64,000 nucleotides of DNA from a virus, in the IMG/VR virus record IMGVR_UViG_3300005529_000002, positions 35,933 through 99,932 of that record. One strand, written 5' to 3'. The notes under the pieces are model-generated. The model searched no databases. It was not told where the DNA came from and worked only from the letters and a program-made list of their open reading frames with translations. Below are positions 1-7,498 of the stretch, piece after piece. Within the stretch, counting starts at the first letter, position 1. Every line of letters begins with the position of its first letter. Both the position numbers and the translations under genes were made by a program.

Positions 1-112
1 GCGCCCCGGTGGATGACAGGGAACCGCCCGGTACCGGATCGGAGTGGTAGACGTCCTCCGGCATGCCGTCGTAGACCCCGGCCTCAGTGACCGTCGCGGT
101 GGCGGTGGTCAC
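1..112 (-). CDS. Probable PD-(D/E)XK exonuclease, N-terminus only
   Basis: This is a partial gene; only the first 37 codons lie in the window and the rest is beyond the left edge. It starts at a GTG overlapping the stop of the upstream gene (GTGA), as throughout this operon. The visible residues include VYDGMPEDVYHSDPVP followed by GGSLSSTGA. This resembles the N-terminus of RecB/YqaJ-like nucleases of actinobacterial phages, where such enzymes act in recombination or DNA processing. The catalytic core is not visible, so the function is inferred from the N-terminal motif and the early-operon position. Confidence 0.5.
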   Translation of the reverse strand, partial: MTTATATVTEAGVYDGMPEDVYHSDPVPGGSLSSTGA

Positions 113-1107
113 TGCGTACCGCCTTCCAGGCCGCGCACGAACTCCGCGGCCTCCTCGCCGCATTCGGCCAGTACCGTCCCGATCAGCCGCCCGGCCTCAC
201 CCGCTGCGCGCTCTGCTGCCAGCGCCTCCGCATCCCGGTGCGGGTGCTCGCATCCGGAGGCAAGCTCAGGGAAGGCCCTCTCGGGGGCGGTCAGCCCGTT
301 CACCAGCCGGCCGTAGAGCCCCAGTGCCTCCTCCAGTTCGAGCGCGCCCGCCTGGACTGCGGGGCTTTCAGACACGGAGAGAGCGCGGCTCCATATCCCC
401 CAGCAGTGCATGAGGACCGCGGTGTGCTCATCCGCCGGCGCGGCGGGCGCTGCCGCCGTGAACACCTGAGGCTCAGGTGCCGGCTGGCCGTGCAGCAGGG
501 CGTCCCTGGCCTCTGTCGCGGCCTCGATCAGGTCATCGAGCCATTCAGTGCTCATCACGTCGGCGACGAACCAGTCGCCATCCGCCTCGGCACCGAGACG
601 CAGCCCGGCCGCGGGGCATCCGCCGGCCCGCGTGATCCCCGCGAACGACGGCCGGCCGTGCAGCGCCTCGTGCCGGTAGAACAGGCTGGTCGCTCCCTCG
701 ACTGCGCGCAGGAACGCGCTCGGCTCGCTGCCCGGCTGCCCGTCCGGCGGACCGCTGTCCTGCGGCTCCTCGCTGATCACGGCGAACAGCTCGGTCTCCG
801 GCTGGTCCGCCGGCTCGGGCCTTCCCTCGGGGATGGGCCGGATGTTCCTGATGCCGTCGCGGACCCGCTCCAGCAGGTCCGCCGTGTCCCCGCCGGAGGT
901 GTCCGGCAGTCCTGCTTGCGATGCCCCGGTGAATGCAAGGACCGGCGCCGGCTGCGCCTGCTCGCCGGGGCTGGCCGGGACCTCGCCGAAGGCCGGGCAG
1001 GCATCCGGCGTGACCGGTGCCTGAGGGCGGCGGCGGGGGAGCCGCAGCCGGCGCCTCGGCTTCGGCTCAGGCAGGAGGGCGTGCCTGCCCGCTGTCGCGG
1101 CGCTCAT
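109..1107 (-). CDS. Hypothetical early protein, 332 aa
   Basis: No family is recognised. The ATG at 1107 is chosen because it overlaps the upstream stop as ATGA. Residues 10-110 are low-complexity, rich in Pro, Arg and Ala, and probably disordered. The second half is rich in Ala and Glu, looks helical, and contains a cluster of Cys and His near residues 300-310. It lies between a conserved phage protein and the probable nuclease, so a role in DNA metabolism is possible but unproven. Confidence 0.7.
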   Translation of the reverse strand: MSAATAGRHALLPEPKPRRRLRLPRRRPQAPVTPDACPAFGEVPASPGEQAQPAPVLAFTGASQAGLPDTSGGDTADLLERVRDGIRNIRPIPEGRPEPADQPETELFAVISEEPQDSGPPDGQPGSEPSAFLRAVEGATSLFYRHEALHGRPSFAGITRAGGCPAAGLRLGAEADGDWFVADVMSTEWLDDLIEAATEARDALLHGQPAPEPQVFTAAAPAAPADEHTAVLMHCWGIWSRALSVSESPAVQAGALELEEALGLYGRLVNGLTAPERAFPELASGCEHPHRDAEALAAERAAGEAGRLIGTVLAECGEEAAEFVRGLEGGTQ

Positions 1108-1631
1108 GCGGCCACGTCCGTACCGGCCGGAGCCGTGACCGGCTCGCACACCCACTCGATGATCTCCACCGGCTTGACGACCTTGCGCGTCACGGCAGGG
1201 GTGACGATCTCCTCGACCTCGCGGTCCTCGGTGCCGGCCACGACCCGCTTGCAGACCGCGTCACGGTGGGCGCTCAGCTTGACGTGCCAGCCTTCCCACG
1301 TCCCGGTCATCTCGAAGTAGGCATCTCCCTCGCGCTCCCAGGTCCGCTTGTCCCACTTGCAGCGGCGGAACGCCCGGATGGCCGCGGCGATCCCGGCGCG
1401 CTCGTCCGTCTCGCCGAAGAAGTAGATGCCGACGCTGCGGTCGCGGACGTGCGGCATCGGGATGTCCGGGTGCCCCGCGACGAAGGCGAACAGGTCCGCG
1501 ACATCGGCGGCGTACTGCTCGCGGGCAGCCCGGCGCGGGTCCGGCGGGGAGACTCTCCTCGCCGCGTCCTCTTCGAGCGCCAGCGCGTGCGCGATGTCTC
1601 TCTCGGCTGGCGTGATTGCTGTGCGGTCCAC
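1104..1631 (-). CDS. Conserved-looking early phage protein, 175 aa
   Basis: The GTG at 1631 is preceded by a GGGAAAGGG ribosome site, which excludes longer frames. The protein has a folded central part (DLFAFVAGHPDIPMP, YFFGETDERAGI, WHVKLSAHRDAVCKR) and a Val-rich end. No catalytic motif is recognised. It is the third gene from the left edge and overlaps its downstream neighbour by four bases, so it should be co-translated with the recombination-type genes. Confidence 0.75.
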   Translation of the reverse strand: MDRTAITPAERDIAHALALEEDAARRVSPPDPRRAAREQYAADVADLFAFVAGHPDIPMPHVRDRSVGIYFFGETDERAGIAAAIRAFRRCKWDKRTWEREGDAYFEMTGTWEGWHVKLSAHRDAVCKRVVAGTEDREVEEIVTPAVTRKVVKPVEIIEWVCEPVTAPAGTDVAA

Positions 1632-1720
1632 TGCGTATCCCTTTCCCTCGGTTACGATTGGCGGGTGGCGTATCCCGCCCGCCCCGCCCCGGCGATCTGA
1701 CCCGCCGGGGCGAATCCTTC

Positions 1721-1957
1721 TCAGGCGGCTTTCCGCCGCCCCTGCCCGCGTGCCTGCTCGATCCGCTGCTGGATCTCCTCCACGCTGAGCGGGTGACCGG
1801 GGTAGCACGCCCGTTCCGCTGCTGCCCTGGTGCCGTGGACGGAGGCGTACTCGTGCAGGTCATCCCACGCGGCCCGGTACGCCGCGCCTGCTGCTTTCAC
1901 TGCCAGGTCGTAACGGTCCCGGGCAGCGGGAGGGAGAGTGCCGCGGAAGGCGGTCAT
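1721..1957 (-). CDS. Small hypothetical protein, 78 aa
   Basis: It starts at the ATG that overlaps the preceding stop (ATGA at 1954-1957). It is an Arg- and Ala-rich, mostly helical protein ending in LSVEEIQQRIEQARGQGRRK, a basic helix. No family is recognised. About 90 bases separate it from the next gene, the only gap of note inside this operon. Confidence 0.65.
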   Translation of the reverse strand: MTAFRGTLPPAARDRYDLAVKAAGAAYRAAWDDLHEYASVHGTRAAAERACYPGHPLSVEEIQQRIEQARGQGRRKAA

Positions 1958-2595
1958 GCGGCACCGTCCAGGGCGGCCTGCGCTTCTTCCCACGTCTTGC
2001 TCAGGTCGCCGTGCACGGCGGCGATGAGGCTGTCGAGGTAGGCGGCGCGCTCCCGGTCCTTGCGCGCGTACCGCTCAGTAAGCTCCGCCATCTCGTGGGC
2101 GTACTTCATCAGCTCGCCGAGAGTGGATAGCTCGGTGAACTTGTCATCGGGGAAGAAATCGAAGAGGGTGAGCTGCTCGCTGCCGCTCCCGTTTGCGTGG
2201 CGGGTAAACTCGCGCGCCGCGTCCCTGGCTCGCTCGCCGCTGTCACGCGGGTCGAACGGCAGCGTGTCCGGGGGCGCCTCGACGGGCGGGAAACCGGCGC
2301 GGGCAAGTGCGTCCCAGTTGGCGAAATCCGTGAGCGCCTCACGGATTTGGGCTTCGCTCGGATAGGTCCGGGCGGCGCGCAGGCGACGCTGGATCTCCTG
2401 TTCGGTGAGCTTGTATCCGCCCGCCGCAGCCCGCCCGATCAGCTCTGCTAGTACGCCGTGCTTGAGGTTGCCGGCAGGAGTCGTCTTGGCGGGGTCGGTG
2501 AGAAGATCGCGGCCGAACGCCCACCGTTCCAGGACGCCACCGGTGTCGCTAGCGGCGATGTTCTTCTCGCGCCGCAGGAGGCGGGCGTACCTCAT
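1954..2595 (-). CDS. Hypothetical early protein, 213 aa
   Basis: The ATG at 2595 overlaps the stop of the XRE repressor gene (ATGA). The sequence is soluble and helical. An EQEIQRRLRAARTYPSEAQIREAL segment (split here as EQEIQRRLRAARTY and PSEAQIREAL) looks like a winged-helix-like fold, and the C-terminal half is a probable coiled coil. The tight coupling to the repressor suggests a partner or regulator of early functions. No enzymatic motif is seen. Confidence 0.7.
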   Translation of the reverse strand: MRYARLLRREKNIAASDTGGVLERWAFGRDLLTDPAKTTPAGNLKHGVLAELIGRAAAGGYKLTEQEIQRRLRAARTYPSEAQIREALTDFANWDALARAGFPPVEAPPDTLPFDPRDSGERARDAAREFTRHANGSGSEQLTLFDFFPDDKFTELSTLGELMKYAHEMAELTERYARKDRERAAYLDSLIAAVHGDLSKTWEEAQAALDGAA

Positions 2596-3044
2596 GCCGC
2601 CACGCTTTCCTTGGCGAGGCGGATGAGGGCGTCGGCGACAGTCTGCCCTTCGGTCATCAGAGGGCGCACCGCCCGGTAGAGGTCCATGAAGGTGCTGCGC
2701 TCCCGCTCGGCCGCCGCCCGCGCCGCCTCGATGTCGCTCTGGGTCCTGGCGAACAGCGTGACCTTCGCGCAATCCAGTTCCACGCCGTCCATCAGCGCGA
2801 CCTCGGACGTGCGCCAGCGGCCGCGCTCGAGCATCGCGGCCGGGCAGGCGAGGGCGGTGGCCATTTTCCCGAGCAACTCAGGACTGGCGTTTCGGGTGCC
2901 GCGTTCGATCTCGCTGATCAGGCTGACGGTCACGCCGACCCGCGCGGCCAGTTCCGTCTTCGTCAGTCCCGCCGTCTCGCGCGCCCGCGTGACCGCCTCA
3001 GGCTCGTGATCGAGGGGGAATTTTGCTTTAGATCGCTGGGCCAT
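2592..3044 (-). CDS. XRE-family repressor, 150 aa
   Basis: A Cro/C1-type helix-turn-helix spans about residues 17-70: TKTELAARVGVTVSLISEIERG is present in two adjoining pieces (TKTELAARVGV, TVSLISEIERG). The C-terminal half is helical and may mediate oligomerisation. It is the first gene of the leftward operon and faces a second HTH gene across a region with a 16-bp perfect inverted repeat. This is the usual layout of a lysogeny switch, so it is the best candidate for the phage immunity repressor. That role is inferred from position. Confidence 0.85.
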   Translation of the reverse strand: MAQRSKAKFPLDHEPEAVTRARETAGLTKTELAARVGVTVSLISEIERGTRNASPELLGKMATALACPAAMLERGRWRTSEVALMDGVELDCAKVTLFARTQSDIEAARAAAERERSTFMDLYRAVRPLMTEGQTVADALIRLAKESVAA

Positions 3045-3058
3045 GAGGCGAACCTAGT

Positions 3059-3100
3059 GCGTAGTGGTGCGAAGGTCAAGCGAACTTCGCACCACTACGC
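3059..3100. promoter_or_regulatory. Perfect 16-bp inverted repeat, likely operator
   Basis: GCGTAGTGGTGCGAAG at 3059-3074 is repeated in inverse at 3085-3100 around a 10-base spacer. It begins 15 bases from the repressor start and lies between two divergent HTH genes. The core TGCGAAG recurs at 3144-3150 and 3154-3160 in front of the rightward gene. An operator for one or both HTH proteins is the natural reading. Confidence 0.75.
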
Positions 3101-3143
3101 GGATGATGCATACTTGTGACCGGGAGTGGGTCCTAGACGCGAG

Positions 3144-3160
3144 TGCGAAGTTATGCGAAG
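3144..3160. promoter_or_regulatory. Two direct TGCGAAG half-sites
   Basis: TGCGAAG occurs at 3144-3150 and 3154-3160, ten bases apart, immediately upstream of the ATG at 3170. The second copy overlaps the GAAGG ribosome site. Binding here would block both transcription and translation initiation of the rightward HTH gene. The same heptamer forms the inner part of the 3059-3100 palindrome. Confidence 0.55.
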
Positions 3161-3169
3161 GTGTGGCCC

Positions 3170-3742
3170 ATGGACGCGCGCCCGGAACCGCCGCCAGAGG
3201 GCGTGCTGATCGCCGCAGCCCTGAAAGACGCCCGGATCTCGGTACGCGAGGCAGCCCGGCGGGCAGGCATCAGCGAAGGCTGGTGGCGGCAGGTCGTCAA
3301 CGGCTACCAGAGCCTCAGCGGCGGCGCTTACGGAACCGTGCGGGCACCCGCCGAGACGCTCGCGCGCATGGCGCAGGCCGCCGGGGTGACCGCTGATGAC
3401 CTGACCGCTGCCGGGCGAGCGGACGCAGCGGCCGAGCTGGACAGGCTGGGCAGCGGCGCGTCCGCAGGGCCGCCCGCCGCGCCGCCAGCCCCCTACCTGC
3501 CGCCTCACGAGGACATGACCCGCGATGACGTGGAGTTCTACGAGGACCAGGTGCGGCGGGACCTGGTACGGCACGGCACGGACGCCCCGCCGGAGGTGAT
3601 CTTTCCCGGCAGCGAGCTGGAGCAGCGGATCTGGCGGGAACCGGGGATGCACCGGGAGACGAAGGTGCGGCTCATCGCGATCCGCCGGTTCGACCGGGCG
3701 CAGGCGGCGGCACTGGACCAGAGGGGGCGCACCGGGTCATGA
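3170..3742 (+). CDS. HTH DNA-binding protein, possible Cro-like switch partner, 190 aa
   Basis: The ATG at 3170 follows a GAAGG ribosome site; a GTG at 3143 would give a longer form without one. A helix-turn-helix is visible near residues 17-45 (ISVREAARRAGISEGWW), followed by a variable Pro-rich linker and a basic C-terminal helix. It is divergent from the XRE repressor and shares its operator region. By position it could be the Cro counterpart or an activator; the sequence alone does not decide. Confidence 0.75.
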   Translation: MDARPEPPPEGVLIAAALKDARISVREAARRAGISEGWWRQVVNGYQSLSGGAYGTVRAPAETLARMAQAAGVTADDLTAAGRADAAAELDRLGSGASAGPPAAPPAPYLPPHEDMTRDDVEFYEDQVRRDLVRHGTDAPPEVIFPGSELEQRIWREPGMHRETKVRLIAIRRFDRAQAAALDQRGRTGS

Positions 3743-3912
3743 CCCGTTTCCGGCTATATCGCACCTAGTTCGCATCGTAACGGTTCAGTCACGAACTGTT
3801 GGCAGTATTGCCCGGTTCCCATCATATGAGAAGAATCACAGCGTGGCTGGGGGGGAACCAGCCCGCTAGCGAGGCTGGAGGCGCGTCAGGGAACGCGCAG
3901 AGGGGACGGGCC

Positions 3913-4821
3913 ATGCAAGGCGCGGCGAAGCAGGATGAAGCAGCAGCGGGCACAGGCCGGGACCAGGGCGTCCTCGCCGAACTGGGGCGCTGCCTCCGCG
4001 ACACCAGGACAGTCCTGGCAAGGATCGGCCGCGACCCCCGCAACAGCCTCGCCATCGCCGAGCTCATCCACTTCGGCCATCGCATCGCCGACCTCGACGG
4101 GCCGCTCCGGTCCGCGCCGCACCTGATCGCCATCGGCGAGGAACGCGAGCGGGACCGGGCCGCGGCGCAGGCCCGCCAGCGTGCCCGCCACGCGGCACCC
4201 GGCAAGCGCCTGCTCCGCGCCGTCCCGGTAGCGGCAGCGGCAGGCGCGGCACTCAAGACCGCGTTCACCGCGGTCACCGCGCACCGGGCCGCTACCGCGT
4301 CGCTGGCTCTCGCCGCTTCCGTGGTGACCGCTGGGGGCCTCACCCTCGCAGTCCAGCCGTACCAGACGCAGACGGTGCCGCCGCAGCCTGCGGTCACCCA
4401 GGCCGCGGCCCTGGCCCCCGCCGCCGCGTTCCCGTCGGCTGTGCCCGCCGTGGTCACTCACAAGCGCAGGCACCGGCCGCGCCGCGCCGTGACCTCGCCG
4501 GCCCCGCAGCCCTCCACCGCGCCGCCGCCGAGTTCCCCGCCGCCGTCCCCGTCCGCCTCCCCCTCTCCCGGCGTCCTGGCTGTCTCATCCCCGGTGCTCC
4601 AGCTCGAGGGCGGCACCGGGGAGGTGGCCCTCACCGCGCAGGGGGGCCAGGTGTCGTGGGAGGCGTCCGCCCCTGGGTGGGTGTTCCTGTCGCCGGCCTC
4701 GGGATCCCTGGCGGACGGGGAGACGGTCACGGTCACGGTGACGTGCCACCGTGAGGGTCCTGGCAGCGCCGTGGTCACGTTCGCGCCGGGGGTCGCCGTG
4801 CAGGTCACGTGGGGCGGCTGA
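3913..4821 (+). CDS. Membrane-anchored protein with BACON/Ig-like domain, 302 aa
   Basis: The ATG at 3913 follows an AGAGGGG ribosome site. The N-terminal about 120 residues are helical and charged. They are followed by a hydrophobic segment (ASLALAASVVTAGGLTLAV), a long Pro/Ser/Thr-rich linker, and a C-terminal all-beta domain with VSWEASAPGWVFLSP and GSLADGETVTVTVT, as in BACON-like or Ig-like repeats. Such a layout places the beta domain outside the cell. The gene is monocistronic between two HTH genes and the methyltransferase. A lysogeny-time surface function is possible but only inferred. Confidence 0.7.
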   Translation: MQGAAKQDEAAAGTGRDQGVLAELGRCLRDTRTVLARIGRDPRNSLAIAELIHFGHRIADLDGPLRSAPHLIAIGEERERDRAAAQARQRARHAAPGKRLLRAVPVAAAAGAALKTAFTAVTAHRAATASLALAASVVTAGGLTLAVQPYQTQTVPPQPAVTQAAALAPAAAFPSAVPAVVTHKRRHRPRRAVTSPAPQPSTAPPPSSPPPSPSASPSPGVLAVSSPVLQLEGGTGEVALTAQGGQVSWEASAPGWVFLSPASGSLADGETVTVTVTCHREGPGSAVVTFAPGVAVQVTWGG

Positions 4822-4836
4822 CGGAAGGCGAGGCGT

Positions 4837-5685
4837 TCAGTAAGGCTTGACCGCGACCCCGCATAGCGCGTAGCTCGGCGCGTCAGACGGCGCGGACTCT
4901 CTCCACCCGGGCCGCCATCCCCGCGCGGGCACCACGCCCGGCTTGAGCACGTCCAGGCCGGAGAACCACGTCTCCACCTCGCCGGCACTGTGGTTCCACA
5001 CGCTCCCGGCTGTGTAGACGCCCTGGATCGCCTCCCACAGCTCCGGGTCATCGCACCGGGCGACGGAGACGACCAGGACGCTGCCGGGCGCGAGCCGGGC
5101 CGTGATATCCCCGGTGATCCGCCGCGCCTCGGAAGCGCCGCAGAAGTGGAGCACCATGCCCAGCACCACGCAGCACGGCTCCTCGAGGCCGATGACGGCG
5201 CCTACGGCCGGGTCCGCGAGGATCGCGCCGGGATCGCGGATGTCGCCGGGTACCGCCGTCACCCCGGTGCCGGACAGCAGCGCCTGGGCGTGGGAGACCG
5301 CGACCCGGTCGATGTCGGCATAGACGACGCGGGCATCCCCGATGACGGCCCGTGCCGCCGTGTGCGTGTCGGTGACCTGAGTGACCGTCCCGTCCGGCAT
5401 GGGGACGGCGCCGCCTGCGGGGAGGCCGGAGCCGAGGTCGAGGTACTGGGCGATGCCCCGCTGGCGTGCGCACCAGGTGACGGCCCGTTCCAGGAACTGG
5501 CGGTTCCGCACGGCCATCTCGCGGGGCACCGGGAGATGGCCCGGCTGCGGCGGGCCGAACAGGGCTTCGACCTGCTGCGCCATTTCCCGGTCGGCGGCGA
5601 AGTTGTCTTTCCCGCCGAGCCAGTAGTCCCAGACCCTGGCGATGTTCGGCTTGCTGGTGTCGATGCCGGGTTCATGGGCGGGCAT
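4837..5685 (-). CDS. SAM-dependent methyltransferase, Methyltransf_19 (DUF574) type, 282 aa
   Basis: The ATG at 5685 has a strong GAGAGGAG ribosome site. The N-terminus SKPNIARVWDYWLGGKDNF is the signature of this actinobacterial family. Motif I, the SAM-binding loop, is YLDLGSGLPAG at residues 81-91, and an acidic residue follows in VVYADIDRVAVSHA. The length fits the family (about 270 aa). The substrate is unknown for most members. It is oriented opposite to its left neighbour and is probably an accessory lysogenic gene. Confidence 0.9.
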   Translation of the reverse strand: MPAHEPGIDTSKPNIARVWDYWLGGKDNFAADREMAQQVEALFGPPQPGHLPVPREMAVRNRQFLERAVTWCARQRGIAQYLDLGSGLPAGGAVPMPDGTVTQVTDTHTAARAVIGDARVVYADIDRVAVSHAQALLSGTGVTAVPGDIRDPGAILADPAVGAVIGLEEPCCVVLGMVLHFCGASEARRITGDITARLAPGSVLVVSVARCDDPELWEAIQGVYTAGSVWNHSAGEVETWFSGLDVLKPGVVPARGWRPGWRESAPSDAPSYALCGVAVKPY

Positions 5686-5828
5686 GATGCTCCTCTCGCT
5701 GGTGCCTGCGGCCCGTGCCGGGCGGAGGCTGGACCCGTGGCGGCCGGGGGGCATGCCGCCGTGTCCTTGCCGTCTCGCCCGGCACGGGGGGTCCCGCGCC
5801 GGGAGCGCTCCGGGACTAACGGCATCCC

Positions 5829-6050
5829 TCATGCAGCGCCCGGCGCGGGCTCAGCGCCGGCGCGGAACCAGGTGCGGCAGGAGCGGCCGAGCCACCACCG
5901 CACCAGTCGCGTGCCGCCGGCGCCGTCCGGTTCGTGCCGCGTTCGCTCCGGCGCGGGCCGGGTCAGCCCGCGCCGCGCTGCACGCCCCCGGACGTCTTCA
6001 CTTGTAGCCGGTCCCTCCGCAGTCCGGGCACGGGAGTGACACCGGCTCAT
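5829..6050 (-). CDS. Doubtful small basic ORF, 73 aa
   Basis: This Arg-rich frame fills most of the 312 bases between the methyltransferase start (5685) and the small zinc-finger gene. It overlaps the latter by 53 bases. It contains RLVRWWLGRSCRTWFR near its end and no known domain. The composition could be incidental in such GC-rich DNA, so it is listed mainly to describe the gap. Confidence 0.2.
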   Translation of the reverse strand: MSRCHSRARTAEGPATSEDVRGRAARRGLTRPAPERTRHEPDGAGGTRLVRWWLGRSCRTWFRAGAEPAPGAA

Positions 6051-6135
6051 CAGGCCTCTTCGACGACCAGTCCGGGTTCGCGATGATCCCGCCGCCGTGG
6101 CAGCGGGTGCAGTCGGGCTCACCGACCTTCGCCAT
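5998..6135 (-). CDS. DnaJ-like zinc-finger microprotein, 45 aa
   Basis: The ATG at 6135 follows GAAGAAGGGA. Two knuckles are visible, CTRCHGGG and CPDCGGTG. They match the CxxCxGxG pattern of the DnaJ central zinc finger but are reduced to one pair. Such mini zinc fingers are common in actinobacterial phages and plasmids; no specific function is known. The frame ends in the expected GTGYK. Confidence 0.75.
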   Translation of the reverse strand: MAKVGEPDCTRCHGGGIIANPDWSSKRPDEPVSLPCPDCGGTGYK

Positions 6136-6463
6136 GCTCCTGGTCCCTTCTTCTCGCTGCGGTCCTCTTGCGGCCGTGCCGGGCGGCCGGAGCCGCGCAC
6201 CCCGTCCAGGCGCCCGTCCTTCCCTCCGGTACCCGGCACGGCCTGAGGCGGTACCGCAGGGGGCCCCGCAAAACAGGCCCGGTACCGCCTTTCTCACCTC
6301 CCGAATGAGCGACGGGAGGAAGTTTTGATGTGGCCGCGCTGGCGGCTGGGGACCGGGCTGGGAGCTGGAGCGTCTCGCTCCCGCCCGGAACCGCCAGCGC
6401 GGCGGCACGGCAGCGGCCCGGCACGCCCGCCAGGACATCGGGCCAGCCGCCGTGGTCCTCCCG
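6136..6463. other. Non-coding stretch with a long hairpin
   Basis: No convincing gene is seen in these 328 bases between two minus-strand genes. Positions 6333-6403 form a long stem: a 13-bp perfect pair (6333-6345 with 6391-6403), then an inner 12-bp pair with one bulged base (6353-6358 and 6360-6365 with 6377-6388) around an 11-base loop. A second, smaller inverted repeat, CCTCCCG/CGGGAGG, lies near 6296-6318. The structure may be a terminator, a structured RNA or an origin element; nothing distinguishes these. Confidence 0.5.
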
Positions 6464-6781
6464 CTACCGGTACGGCGGGGCCGTGTACCTCCGGTCAGCC
6501 GCGATCCTCGTGGCGCACGGGTCCTGCCGGCACGCTGCGCCGAGCCGCCCGCACCCGGAGCATCCGGCGGTTACCCCGACGTAATGGTCGAGGAGCACGC
6601 CGTCAGCCCCGCCTGCGCACGTCATCACGGGCGGCGGGTCATCCATCCCGCACCCCAGGCACCTCGGCGCGCCGCTGACCGTCACGGCGCGGATATCGAG
6701 CCTGCCGGCCGTGATCCGGGCACCGCCGAGCCGCCACGTGCGCCGCCACGCCCTGACGGCGACCAGGACCCCGCCACTCAC
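6464..6781 (-). CDS. Cys-rich hypothetical protein, 105 aa
   Basis: It starts at an ATG overlapping the upstream stop (ATGA). The protein has paired cysteines (CLGC, then CSGC and a further Cys pair) and is rich in Arg, suggesting a small zinc-binding protein. It is the last gene of the leftward operon that begins at 8090. No family is recognised. Confidence 0.6.
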   Translation of the reverse strand: MSGGVLVAVRAWRRTWRLGGARITAGRLDIRAVTVSGAPRCLGCGMDDPPPVMTCAGGADGVLLDHYVGVTAGCSGCGRLGAACRQDPCATRIAADRRYTAPPYR

Positions 6782-7017
6782 TGCCCCGCCTCCGCTGCCT
6801 CGTACCCGGCCGTGACGCTCGTGGCGTACGCCTGCACTTCAGAGCGCAGGTAGCGGCGCTGGCCGCCCGGTGTGCGGTGCACGGTCAGGGGCAGGCCGCC
6901 GCGGAGCACACGGTGACCCAGCGTGTCCGTCTTGATGCCGAGCAGCCCTCCCGCATAGGCGGCGCATATCGCCGGCTCGACGGCGGCAATCTGGCTGCTG
7001 GTCATGCGGGGGCTCAC
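6778..7017 (-). CDS. MerR/excisionase-like HTH protein, 79 aa
   Basis: The GTG at 7017 overlaps the previous stop as GTGA. The sequence LGIKTDTLGHRVLRGGLPLTV followed by RTPGGQRRYLRSEVQAY (two adjoining pieces) is the winged helix of HTH_17/MerR-type DNA-binding proteins. In these, the RTPGGQRRY wing contacts DNA. Proteins of this size in mobile elements are often excisionases or small regulators. No integrase is nearby, so the excisionase role remains open. Confidence 0.75.
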   Translation of the reverse strand: MSPRMTSSQIAAVEPAICAAYAGGLLGIKTDTLGHRVLRGGLPLTVHRTPGGQRRYLRSEVQAYATSVTAGYEAAEAGQ

Positions 7018-7286
7018 GCGGGCACCGCCACCGGGCCAGGCACAGCCGCGTCCCGCAGCCGCCGGGCAAGCGCCTCGATCGCGGCCCGCGACTTCGCGCC
7101 GAGCGGACGGCATGCGCGCTTCTTCCGCCGCCGCATGAGAAGCCACAGCACGATGCAGATCACGGCGGCAGCCCCGTTCGGGACGCCTGCCACGCCCCAG
7201 GTGCGCACGCTGACTGCCGCCAGCAGCGCCGACACGACCGCGTTCGCCACCGCGACCAGCAGCAGGCCGGCTTCGCCGCCTCTCAC
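7014..7286 (-). CDS. Small membrane protein with two TM segments, 90 aa
   Basis: The GTG start at 7286 overlaps the upstream stop. Two hydrophobic segments (AGLLLVAVANAVVSALLAAV and AAAVICIVLWLLM) are followed by a basic cytoplasmic tail (RRRKKR). There is no recognised family. It sits in the middle of an operon of five other small proteins. Confidence 0.65.
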   Translation of the reverse strand: MRGGEAGLLLVAVANAVVSALLAAVSVRTWGVAGVPNGAAAVICIVLWLLMRRRKKRACRPLGAKSRAAIEALARRLRDAAVPGPVAVPA

Positions 7287-7498
7287 TGCGCAGCCTCCCC
7301 CGGGTACCGGGCGTCCAGCTCGCCGCGCAGCTCGTGCAGGTCCCTGGCCCGGACCGGTCTCCCGCCGCTCAGCGGGTAGGCGACCGGGCACTGGGCTTTG
7401 GCCAGCACCACGACATCATCGTGGGTCTCGCGGAACCTGGCCAGCCATTCCAGGTCGTCCGCCGCGGCCTCGCCGCGGCTCACGGCGCGCGCGGTCAC
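7283..7498 (-). CDS. Small hypothetical protein, 71 aa
   Basis: It is defined by GTGA overlaps at both ends. The sequence is soluble and charged, with ADDLEWLARFRETHDDVVV and a C-terminal ELRGELDARYPG helix. No domain is recognised. The strict overlaps argue that it is translated. Confidence 0.65.
   Translation of the reverse strand: MTARAVSRGEAAADDLEWLARFRETHDDVVVLAKAQCPVAYPLSGGRPVRARDLHELRGELDARYPGEAAQ

Noticed and set aside
4458-5051. Long minus-strand ORF over the BACON-like gene
   Set aside because: It is an Arg/Pro-rich antisense shadow of two well-supported genes.
6778-7017. Small HTH protein named as excisionase
   Set aside because: The fold fits, but without an integrase or att site nearby the specific name is not supported; it was kept as a generic HTH_17/MerR-like protein.
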